A stretch of DNA of 64,000 nucleotides, from the NCBI GenBank assembly GCA_032622095.1, contig CP136067.1, positions 49,577,899-49,641,898 on the forward strand. The letters are read 5' to 3'. Position numbers and translations under genes: made by a program. The notes under the pieces were generated by a model that made no database searches, was not told where the DNA came from, and saw only the letters and a list, made by a program, of their open reading frames with translations. Source of the stretch: Siphonodentalium dalli (Eukaryota > Mollusca > Scaphopoda > Gadilida > Siphonodentaliidae). This document shows, piece after piece, positions 56,291 to 64,000 of the stretch; within the stretch, counting starts at the first letter, position 1, and every line of letters starts with the position of its first letter.

Positions 56291-56836
56291 TATATTTTGA
56301 TAGCTGATAATGCTGTTATCAAGAGAGAACTATCGCGACGCGAATGGAGTTATCTTTCTTATAATGCATTCCCGATCGAAGACAAATTAGCCACATTTTG
56401 ATCACAACTTGATGAAAGGTATTGGAAAAATGTCATATAATTGAAAACTATTCTTAAAATCATATTCAAACTGAAATATTTGAACGTTCTACACGATTAT
56501 CATTGTGTGTTGACAAATCACTGTAACAGTACTGTTTACATATTTGACAACTGGTTTCAAGTCTAGAAATTTCGTTATTCCAGAAAATTCAATAATTAAT
56601 ATAAGAACAAAGTTTATTGCGAGCAACTATTCTGGCATCGTGCCAAAACACACCCGCGTCCACCTGTGCTATCTGGAAGATACATTTATATGTAGTCTGG
56701 CTCATAACATATGGCGGAGGAAAATGCTAAACGTATGCTATGTTGTCAGCATACATAGTTTATTTGCGTTAACTGTGATATATATAGAAGATTATGTAAA
56801 TTTGTAATCGTAAAATTATAACATATTCTTTTTCAG
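56291..56836. other. Intron sequence (upstream of receptor exon), no other gene seen
   Basis: AT-rich. It ends in a good splice acceptor (ACATATTCTTTTTCAG, AG at 56835-56836). The preceding receptor exon, which should code for the pore and SYTANLAAF region, was not found anywhere to the left in this window. Confidence 0.6.
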
Positions 56837-57102
56837 GAGTCAACGGATCCAGATTATAGTAAACTGTGGCGCGCGATGAGCGATGGGCCGCATCATCCGC
56901 ATGTGACTTCACGAGAAGATGGAGTAGACCATGTTTATTCTGGCAAATATGCGTATATAGGTCGGAGAATGGGTGCTGAAGTGATAGTATCAGATCCTAA
57001 ACATTGTGGTAATCTCGCTTTGGCAGACGAAACCTTTAACACCGCTGGTGAAGGATTCATTCTACCCGAAGGTGCGGCTTTCACGGAGCTATTTAATAAA
57101 AA
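56837..57102 (+). CDS. Ionotropic glutamate receptor, exon of ligand-binding lobe S2
   Basis: Acceptor TTTTTCAG is followed by the exon GAGTCAACGGATCCAG..., translating ESTDPDYSKLWRAMSDG, then EDGVDHVYSGKYAYIGRRMG, CGNLALADETFNTAGEGFIL, PEGAAFTELFNK. The order (a Y/F..W..M block, 'eGv..v..GkYAy', 'C.l......f...g.g...p.gs....') is that of the S2 half of AMPA/kainate-type iGluR ligand-binding domains. The exon is phase 0 at its start and ends phase 2 before GTATGT (57103). Its last two bases (AA) pair in frame with the C that opens the next exon to give AAC (Asn). The usual Glu of 'ME.T' appears as Gly-Arg-Arg here, so the ligand preference may not be glutamate. The subtype is uncertain. Confidence 0.85.
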
Positions 57103-57596
57103 GTATGTTCACTATATATTTCTTCTCCGTCATAAATCATATTTTAATTTTTTGTCTCATCTAGTATAGATTTATGGAAAATATAGGCTATCCAACAATG
57201 CGTTATTTCCTTTATGTATCCAGGTTTTAAAATAAACCCAGCAAGCTGGGCCATAATACTCCAAGATACGTTATAGTAGCTGACAGTTCAAACCAAATTA
57301 TTAATCGCATCACTCGCCCAACGATCTTCCCAGCGCCAAAGAGAATACAGAACTATAGTCAAATTCCCGCTTTTTATCCCGAGCTGTCTTAATTGACACT
57401 TGGGGTAACATTTCCTGATGAGAGGATTTCTATAATAGCCATATGGCTTGTTATTTTTGTTATGCCATCCTTATTTGACCTGTTCGTTTATTTGTGAAAA
57501 TATAAATTGTCAATGTGGTGTTCTGTTTTGGATCAAATAAATAATGATTGTTATAAATATATATTAAGCTTGTTAACCTATCCTATTCCATCTTAA
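57103..57596. other. Start of 5-kb intron, no gene seen
   Basis: Begins with the donor GTATGTTC. AT-rich, with no repeat recognised until the palindromic cluster at 57597. Confidence 0.7.
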
Positions 57597-57826
57597 CCGC
57601 CACCTCCTCTTTTGTTACTAACTTGTTCAAACAAGTTCCCTAACTTGTTCAAACAAGTTACCTAACTTGTTTAAACAAGTTACGAACTTGTTTAAACAAT
57701 TTAGCTAACTTAATTAAACAAGTCAGCATCTGGCCAATCACTCATAACCATTTTCTACGAAAGCGTAGAGCCACCACCTGCTCTTCTGTCACTAACTTGT
57801 TTAAACTAAAAGAGGAGGTGCCGGTT
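57597..57826. repeat. Foldback element with palindromic ~21-bp repeats
   Basis: Outer arms CCGCCACCTCCTCTTTT and AAAAGAGGAGGTGCCGG (57810-57826) face each other. Inside are successive units CTAACTTGTTCAAACAAGTT and AACTTGTTTAAACAAGTT, each itself a palindrome. Another direct copy of the outer arm (GAGCCACCACCTGCTCTTCTGTCACTAAC-like) sits at 57770. Likely a non-autonomous DNA transposon with internal repeats. Confidence 0.6.
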
Positions 57827-58141
57827 CTACGCTGCCGTACAATTATTCTGTTTCGTGATCCTGATTTTGGGAAATATGATTAATAGTGACATTTATGAGA
57901 TAGTCCATGACTATTTCAAATGGGTCAGGGCAGGTTCACGATGTTATAGGCCAAATTGGTCAATGGCCAATTTTCTTTTCGAAAATGGCAAAAAAAAATT
58001 CATTTGGCGAAACTTTGTTTTACGCGAAATTGGAAATCTAATTCAAAAACTCAAAATGATGTTGAAACGGGAGCGAGATCAGAATCAAATTTATAATATT
58101 GAAAAAATCAAATTTATAATATTGAAAAAGTTAGACATCAT

Positions 58142-58399
58142 CAACCTATAATTAAGAGACTGTGCCTTAAATGCAGGACCGGTTCTGATATAGAAAATGA
58201 GTATCATTTCATTATGGAATGTCCACACTATTGCGATCTCAGAGATGAACTTTTCCAAATTGTTGGTAGATATCAAAGTAATTTTACAAGTATGTCAAAC
58301 GATAAGAAATTTAATGTTATAATGAAAAATGATAACCCTGAAATAATCAGCAAAATCAGCAACGTGGTCCGGCGCTTCTTTGATAAGCGTTCTGAATGA
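58142..58399 (+). pseudogene. LINE ORF2 C-terminal fragment in the receptor intron
   Basis: One frame reads QPIIKRLCLKC, then SDIENEYHFIMECPHYCDLR and ends at TGA 58397-58399 after ISNVVRRFFDKRSE. The CxxC-x9-H-x4-C zinc-ribbon followed by LRdelf is the usual end of LINE ORF2. Just upstream, AAATTTATAATATTGAAAAA is directly repeated (58087 and 58111). The open frame at 57855-58151 could be more of the same element but shows no RT motif. CGTATCGTATCGTATC at 58535-58552 may be its tandem-repeat tail. Confidence 0.75.
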
Positions 58400-59747
58400 A
58401 CATTACGCTTGTCATCACATAATAAAATACATATAGCTAGACATGCAATTGCTTATTAATTGTTTATTGTTTTATTATGAATTGTATTGTTAGCATACTG
58501 CCTTTATTGGTGTTTATTATGCAAATAAATCGTTTCGTATCGTATCGTATCTGCCAACATACCAAACGTTTTAACTAGCATGCGTGCATACAACAATAAT
58601 TAAAATCATTGTTCTTCATGATATATGTGCATGATAACATGAGTGACAAACATTTACAATGTTTTAACATTTACTGGGTCAGCTCATTGATTAGGTGATA
58701 CAACTTGATGGGCCATAAAATGCAATAACACAGTAATGTAATTAACACTAATGAAACCTTTGTCTGTCATCAAGCTGAATGGTATATGGTGGGTAGTGGT
58801 ATATTTCCATGTAACAATGAGGGATTAAAGATACAGTATTTGGTACGATGTCGTCATATATTTGTTTCACTTGGTTGAGCGGATTTATATTATTATAATT
58901 ATATATAATGTTAGATGTTAAATAAAAAAAAACAATATTCATTAAATGTGAACCCAGTTTTTTAATTTGGCCCAAAAATCAGAATTGGTCAACAAATTGA
59001 CCCTGCGTGAACATTGAGTCCTGGTCTGAATAGGCTCGCCTGGCGCCTGAACCCGATGTCATGTCAGTGTATATCTGTACAAGTTGTTATGTTGTTCCAG
59101 CCAGAGGCCGGATAGGATGATCCGAGTGCAGTGTACAGTTCCCTTCATCCTATTTGCACAAATAAACTGTTTAACCAGTTATATAATGAATGAATTTTCC
59201 CACTCAGTTATAAAGGTTTATAATGGGGTGGTCTATTATTTATTTGGAGGTGTGTTCAAGATAAATTAGCAGACGATGGTGACTCGATAAGCTAGTACAG
59301 GTTCTGAAGTATTCGTAAGTTCAACAAACGCAAACTCTTTGATTTAACGGATTATCACACCAAGTATCGAGCCAATACCGGTACGACAAGACTTAGTGAG
59401 AACAACTCTATATTCATCATGATTATTTACGCATTACTTTCTCGTTGTTCATGCTACATGCAACCCAGTTTCCCACTACGTTTCGTGAAGATCTATTGAC
59501 AGTAGTCCCTGTCCCGTCCACGAAACGTGTAAACAATAGATTAGTGTGTACATATTTCGTGGATGGGAGAGAGACGCCCAATATATTGTAACAACTCTTA
59601 GTACAATACCCATTTGTCATCAGCTGTTAGTTAGTTGTATTATATGCGGGGTGGATAGTGAATACGTTATTTCAAACGGGTAGACGATTTAACGTTCAAA
59701 TTCGACTACTTTGTGTTGACTTTCTAAACCAACACATTTATGGATAT
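58400..59747. other. Intron, no gene seen
   Basis: AT-rich, with no recognised coding sequence. The first 150 bases are probably the 3' UTR of the LINE fragment, ending in a (CGTAT)n run. Confidence 0.6.
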
Positions 59748-59910
59748 GGGAGCTCGATAGCCGACCCGTTAGCGCGTTCGACTTGAAGTATTGTCAGCAT
59801 TGTGAGTTCGCCGCCCGCCGGTGGAATATAGAGTCTCCCACAGCATTGGTAGTAAGCAGTGTGTGGCAAACTATATGCAGGATCTATCTCCATTTATGAC
59901 TCAATAAGAC
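59748..59910 (+). mobile_element. tRNA-derived SINE-like repeat
   Basis: GGGAGCTCGATAGCCGACCC, GTTAGCGCGTTCGACTTGAA and TGTGAGTTCGCCGCCCGCCG reproduce the D-arm/A-box (TRGCnnA..GTTAGCGC) and T-arm/B-box (GAGTTCGnnnC) order and spacing of a tRNA, as in many invertebrate SINEs. It is not a functional tRNA gene: the acceptor stem does not close. The 3' end is uncertain. Confidence 0.5.
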
Positions 59911-60929
59911 CGCTGCTACCTGCGATATTTTACCCGAATTTGGTGGAATAGAGCAACATTTTTGCCCTTATTAAGCACACACAATTTCGGTCAAAGGTTG
60001 TGTAATGTCCTACCTTAAGTTTTGAAACTCCCACAAGAACCAAAGAACTATATTGCGAAACGGTGTGATTTGGTTCTCTGATTATTTTCTCAACACGAAA
60101 GTCTAACCGCACATAGACGACAGCATGCATGGCAGTTGAGACGCAAGAGTTACCATTTGCTGCCATTTTGCTAAGGAGTGAAAATCTTAAACAAATCTAC
60201 CGCTTTAATTCTCCATTGTGGCAATATGTTTTTAGTGCGGGATTGTTCTCAAGGTACATAGGAAATTTGACTTTGCTCAATCGGTTTCGCCATTTTGTCT
60301 TTAATATAAAAACCAGCGTTAAATATAGAAAACCACAGACTAGTACCCTGTACGCTGTTTTAAGTCGCCAGGTTGAGACCCTTGAATACCTTAAATAAGG
60401 TCACTCGTACTGTGAATCGGCTCCATCCTACCTATAGGCGTAAATAGGTACATGGCGTGTTGTTCCTGTGGAGGTGTATGCGTATATGTGCATATCTCGC
60501 CGCTCTGTAGTGGATTACCAATTACCATTACTGATTACCAAAACAGAATTTTATGAATACACTATATATGCGTATAAACTAATTACGTTAATCTAATTGA
60601 TCAGAACTTACAGAATGTCAACTGTAATAGCGGAGATATGTTTAAGAGCAATTCCGAACACGATGTATCCAAAGAAACGCACACGACGAACTTTAGAAAC
60701 TGTTCTTAATCAATTCTTAAGTCTCAGCCCAGCAGGCAATACTAAATTCACGGTACCGTCATACCAGATGTTTGAACGTATTTATTGTGACCCACATATA
60801 CATGGAATATTTTACATAACACATAATATTATACACAATGGTGTGGGTGCACATGGGATCGGAGCACAAGTTACCAAATTTAGTGAGGCTCCTCTCCCCT
60901 AGCGTTCAGCTGCTGATGAGTAAAATCGA
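59911..60929. other. Intron, no gene seen
   Basis: Two short plus-strand open frames (60129-60398 and 60597-60902) have no recognisable domain and no splice context. They are regarded as chance. Confidence 0.5.
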
Positions 60930-60998
60930 TGGTGTTCATGAAGGAATTCGATGGTGTTCATGAAGGAAATCGATGGTGTCCAGGAAGGAATTTGATGA
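60930..60998. repeat. Minisatellite, ~22-bp unit
   Basis: CGATGGTGTTCATGAAGGAA occurs with slight changes three times in succession (unit about 22 bases, last unit GATGGTGTCCAGGAAGGA). Confidence 0.8.
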
Positions 60999-61053
60999 CA
61001 GCATTTGTTTGTTATTTGAATGGGGAATGGTGTCCCGTGTCATACCCGTTTAT

Positions 61054-61107
61054 GATCAGACAATTATATCATGTTTTACGATCAGACAATTATATCATGT
61101 TTTACGA
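61054..61107. repeat. 26-bp tandem duplication
   Basis: GATCAGACAATTATATCATG followed by TTTTAC occurs twice in direct tandem. Confidence 0.85.
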
Positions 61108-61696
61108 TCTCGGATTTGCATACATGTATATGATACTAATTATTGTAGATACAACAATCTTCTTTTCTCATTTGTAAATATGTTGTGTCTCAATACTCAT
61201 GCAAGTTTACAAAATACGGTTAAGAGCATACACTAATTGAATTGGAGCTCATGTAAAATGGTCGTACGCATTAGAACAACATGGCTCAAAATTTGGAATC
61301 GTATCTCCCAACTGGGTTGATATACATTCCAGGTAAATTATAACGGGCAACACGCAACTATCTTATGTCGTCGATCGTTGACGTCGCATGCGGTTTAGAA
61401 ATATCCAATGAAGGGGATTTGACGACGATCATAGATCGACCGCAATTATTTATCGCATTCGCTTATTGCAGTTTACATGCATGCTTAGTTCGTTTCAGGT
61501 ATGAGCAACGTGTTTTATACTAATCTTCACATTCTTGAAAATACATTAAAAGTGATGGGAAGTATCCACCAGCTTCAACTCTCATTCCGCAGAAAGATTC
61601 AGACTTAGTCTGTACCTCTATTTTGCGGATTGTATCCGATTAGTGTTGGCGATTTATTCGTGGTGCGGTGGGCATGATACATATTAATATAACATA

Positions 61697-61964
61697 AATA
61701 TGTTGCTTAGTTATTATCTTTCCTTAATTATGTACTAATGTAGGTGAAGATCCCAACTCAAAATATCATGATTTAATTATCTTTGGGAGTGATTTTGCAT
61801 CACGTTCCTTACAATTATGGAATTGCTCCTGCATGGGTCAATAATTCACTGTTTTTTTGTTTTTGTTTTGCAATATCGGCTCAGAAAAGCATGTAATTTC
61901 GAGTTGGGACCTTCACCTACAGCGAACAAATTATTAAGGAAAAGATACTAACTAAGAAATATAA
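61697..61964. mobile_element. MITE-like inverted repeat element near the intron end
   Basis: Arms of about 70 bases: left TTGCTTAGTTATTATCTTTC, TGTAGGTGAAGATCCCAACT; right AGTTGGGACCTTCACCTACA and AAAAGATACTAACTAAGAAA. The centre (about 110 bases) is non-coding. It lies 130 bases before the last-exon acceptor. Confidence 0.65.
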
Positions 61965-62094
61965 TCCCCGAGTTATTTTTGAAACTTCAAAACTGTTGGA
62001 ATATGATCTCTACGGTCGTTAGCCAGAGTAGAGATTCATGGCATGATCTACAGGGGTCCGTTTATTCTATTGATTGTGTCATTACACGTTTCAG

Positions 62095-62434
62095 CATAAT
62101 GAATATGCAAGAGTCTGGGTTAATTCAGCGATGGAGGAAAAAGTGGTTCCCTTCGACAGATAAATGTACCAGAGGAGAAACCGGTGGGGCCTCGTCCTTA
62201 GTGATGAACAACGTGGCGGGACCATTTCTAATATTCGGTGGAACAGCCATAGTCGCAGCCGTCTGCTTGATACTGGAAATCGCTTTGAGGCGACACATCG
62301 GGACCTCTTGCTCTGCCCCGACTGGAGAACACGTCAACGATAATATACAAACTGAAACTGAGATGAGCACCAGCATAATAGACAAGGGATTGCACTCGGT
62401 CGATCTGGATTATGACCAAACAACGAAGCTCTGA
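62095..62434 (+). CDS. Ionotropic glutamate receptor, last coding exon (end of S2, M4, cytoplasmic tail)
   Basis: Acceptor ACACGTTTCAG, then C ATA ATG AAT ATG CAA. With the AA of the previous exon the reading is KNIMNMQESGLIQRWRKKWF, PSTDKC, then the membrane helix M4 NVAGPFLIFGGTAIVAAVCL and ILEIALRR, and a 50-residue cytoplasmic tail ending DLDYDQTTKL before TGA (62432-62434). The block 'i..mqesG.iqrw.kKWf....C' followed by 'n.aG.f.i...g.......e' is the conserved end of iGluRs, including a conserved Cys. The phase matches the exon at 56837-57102 exactly, across a 4,992-base intron. A possible AATAAA is at 63474-63479. Confidence 0.9.
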
Positions 62435-62530
62435 TTTGCATTCCAGTGTCGAGAAACACGTTTTATGGGAAGTTCTAAATGAAATGTATTATGCAATATT
62501 GAGGAGATAAACATACTCTGTTCAGTTGGG

Positions 62531-62730
62531 TACAGTAATGCTCTAAGTAATCGACATATTAACCACAGCAGAATTATGGGTAACTCTTCAGGATTTAGTC
62601 GGAAATATGGCTTGTTGCCTCGGGGAGAGCTTTCCGATGATGGCAACAAGCCATATTTCCGACTAAATCCTGAAAAGTTACTCATAATTCTGCTGTGGTT
62701 AAGAAGTCGATTAATTAGAGCATTACTGTA
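62531..62730. mobile_element. Palindromic MITE in the receptor 3' UTR
   Basis: A 200-base near-perfect palindrome: TACAGTAATGCTCTAA and TTAGAGCATTACTGTA at the ends, with TTTAGTCGGAAATATGGCTT and its complement inside, arms of ~88 bases and a spacer of about 22. CAGT ends flanked by TA on both sides fit a Tc1/mariner-type MITE (TA target duplication). If transcribed as 3' UTR it would form a long RNA hairpin, 97 bases after the stop codon. Confidence 0.75.
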
Positions 62731-63269
62731 TGAAGGGCTTCGAGCATGAAAGTAGTTTGCGAACAAGCCGGCGAGTTCGTAAACTGATTTACTGCTCGAA
62801 TCCCCGAATATCCAACCAAGCAGGGTACGTTTATCCCTATTGAATTCTGTGATAATTACAACAAAAATTACCGCGCGGATTAATACCTTTTCGAAAGCTG
62901 CGCATGAGACCAACAACAGACATCGCAAGTTGATTGCTTTGTTCATTAAAGTTAAATTATTGTCCAACGTTGAACTAACGATAATAGGCACAAACCAAAG
63001 AGGCAAATTGGTGGACTATATATTTCGTCGCCATTCAGGGTGCGCAATAGTGTCGTATATATACGGTTGTGAAGCGTCTCAGCCAGCGCCTTGCATTTTG
63101 CATGCATTTTTCAGCTTTTAAGGATTTGGTTTCTTAAAAAGGCATAAAGCTCTAGTTTTTTTCTTGTGATACAGAAGATCTTCATGTTGGGATACAAAAT
63201 TTTATGAAACTCGTTTGATAAATTTGATTCACAACTCGTCTATATGTGTGTTCACTGTGGTCCGCACCA
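62731..63269. other. Intergenic or 3' UTR sequence, no gene seen
   Basis: Between the receptor stop and the convergent gene. A minus-strand open frame (62410-63006) runs through the palindromic MITE and is regarded as chance. Confidence 0.5.
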
Positions 63270-63440
63270 TCCAACGGAATAACGAGTATAAGTCCACTAT
63301 GGGCTTATTCCAGAATCAAATAAGTCCAATGTAAACCAATGCCATTATTTAGGTCAAATACGAACCTACTTGCACGAGGATAAATTGCAGTAGCATGATA
63401 AATATCTATATATATATATATATATATAGTAGGATCTGTC
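63270..63440 (-). repeat. Inverted, diverged member of the 321-bp repeat family
   Basis: On the minus strand, ATCATGCTACTGCAATTTATCC, GTAGGTTCGTATTTGACCTA and TGGCATTGGTTTACATTGGA correspond to the middle of the 46916-47236 repeat. On the same strand they are preceded by CAGACAGATCCTACT and (TA)n, which is the far end of the repeat. So the family can stand head-to-tail with (TA)n between monomers. Confidence 0.65.
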
Positions 63441-63761
63441 TGGCATGCGCATGAAGCGCACAGATGGGCACTGAATAAAGGCTCATGACGGGAACCTGTT
63501 TCAGCTAGTATATATGTTATATTTATTCGCCTGTGAGTGGCACATTTATTTACGAAATCGTGACAAATAGGGTGGTCATCCTTAAGACATTAATAATTTC
63601 ACAAACAATTAACTGAATAAATATAGCCATAATTCTCAGACTCAACTCGTGTATATGCATGTGTATGTATAATGTATATCTATAAGTATCCATGCAACTC
63701 TCTTTGTTTAAATTTAATTTTCAAAATATAACAACAGATGGATTCTACCATGTGTCTATAT

Positions 63762-64000
63762 TCAAGCATTTTCGTGAGTCACTCGCTTTTTCAGTTGTTT
63801 CATGGTGGCACGCACACAGCACCCCAGAAAGCATATAATGCACATGATTAGCATCATAAGATATCCGTACTGTACACAGGACAGTCCAGTGCAGTAAATC
63901 GAGTTCACGTCATCTATTGATTCGTCGTATATATAACCGAACATATACTGGAACAGTGTTCCGGCGATAGATTCGGCAGCAAGAATAAACCCCCAATTGC
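63762..64000 (-). CDS. C-terminal end of a multi-pass membrane protein, possibly an MFS transporter (partial)
   Basis: The minus-strand frame is open from the window edge to TGA at 63762-63764. It reads WGFILAAESIAGTLFQYMFG, YIYDES, then Cys-containing CTGLSCVQYG, a hydrophobic helix YLMMLIMCIICFLGCCV and a basic end MKQLKKRVTHENA. A Gly-rich helix, 'f.Y.fG.iYD', an extracellular loop with two Cys and a final helix with a basic cytoplasmic tail resemble the last two helices of nodulin-like/MFS transporters. The similarity is weak and only 79 residues are visible. Minus-strand AATAAA at 63522-63527 is a plausible poly-A signal. The gene converges on the glutamate receptor. Confidence 0.4.
   Translation of the reverse strand, partial: NWGFILAAESIAGTLFQYMFGYIYDESIDDVNSIYCTGLSCVQYGYLMMLIMCIICFLGCCVRATMKQLKKRVTHENA

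Noticed and set aside
57855-58151. 98-codon plus-strand frame before the LINE tail
   Set aside because: No RT motif, Lys/Ile-rich, contains a local direct repeat; could be LINE-derived but cannot be supported.
60597-60902. Possible additional receptor exon
   Set aside because: No iGluR similarity, and the flanking exons already join in phase without it.
62410-63006. 198-codon minus-strand frame with hydrophobic stretches
   Set aside because: Runs through the palindromic MITE and overlaps the receptor's stop region; no splice sites or homology support an exon.

Overview
This window is eukaryotic, AT-rich and dominated by transposable elements. Three points suggest an invertebrate, probably a lophotrochozoan such as a mollusc or annelid. 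It carries exons of an ionotropic glutamate receptor split by GT-AG introns, many non-LTR retrotransposons (CR1/L2-like and L1/Tx1-like), and a tandem Penelope-like element (PLE) with GIY-YIG endonuclease. The phylum is inference; no rRNA, mitochondrial or other diagnostic gene is present.

Layout. 1-3067: a decayed LINE tail followed by non-coding DNA. 3068-25271: two head-to-tail copies of an 11,102-bp unit that look almost identical (one base difference noticed, 6278 versus 17380). Each copy holds a LINE tail, several foldback (MITE-like) hairpins, a Pro/Ser-rich ORF, a LINE ORF2 fragment and a ~161-bp satellite array ending at the unit boundary. 25374-27153: minus-strand L1/Tx1-like ORF2 remnant. 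27795-32029: nearly complete but broken minus-strand LINE, of the same family as the fragment inside the 11.1-kb unit. 33-37 kb: no genes, a local ~293-bp duplication and a long-TIR foldback element (35382-36091). 37.0-38.67 kb: two non-autonomous elements with Helitron-like 3' ends, one carrying a 122-bp tandem repeat. 38.68-44.4 kb: a minus-strand CR1-like LINE interrupted by a plus-strand 5'-truncated relative (39579-41803) with a 12-bp target-site duplication. 44.6-46.8 kb: a second L1/Tx1-like remnant.

46.9-55.9 kb is the most interesting part. A full-length Penelope-like element (minus strand, about 47229-51831) is preceded by a 5'-truncated copy (51832-55568). ORF1 encodes an SGNH-hydrolase-like protein. 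Its last sense codons form a T TTA AAC heptamer directly before the stop, and the RT/GIY-YIG ORF is open in exactly the -1 frame from that point, so a programmed -1 frameshift producing a fusion protein is predicted. The 5' UTR has a TATA box followed by a hammerhead-ribozyme-like fold. The pair is flanked by 321-bp direct repeats.

56.8-62.4 kb holds the last two visible coding exons of an ionotropic glutamate receptor (plus strand). A 5-kb intron separates them, containing a LINE tail, a tRNA-like SINE, palindromic repeats and a MITE. Another palindromic MITE lies just after the stop codon. 63762-64000 (minus) is the C-terminal end of a membrane protein, possibly an MFS transporter, convergent with the receptor gene.
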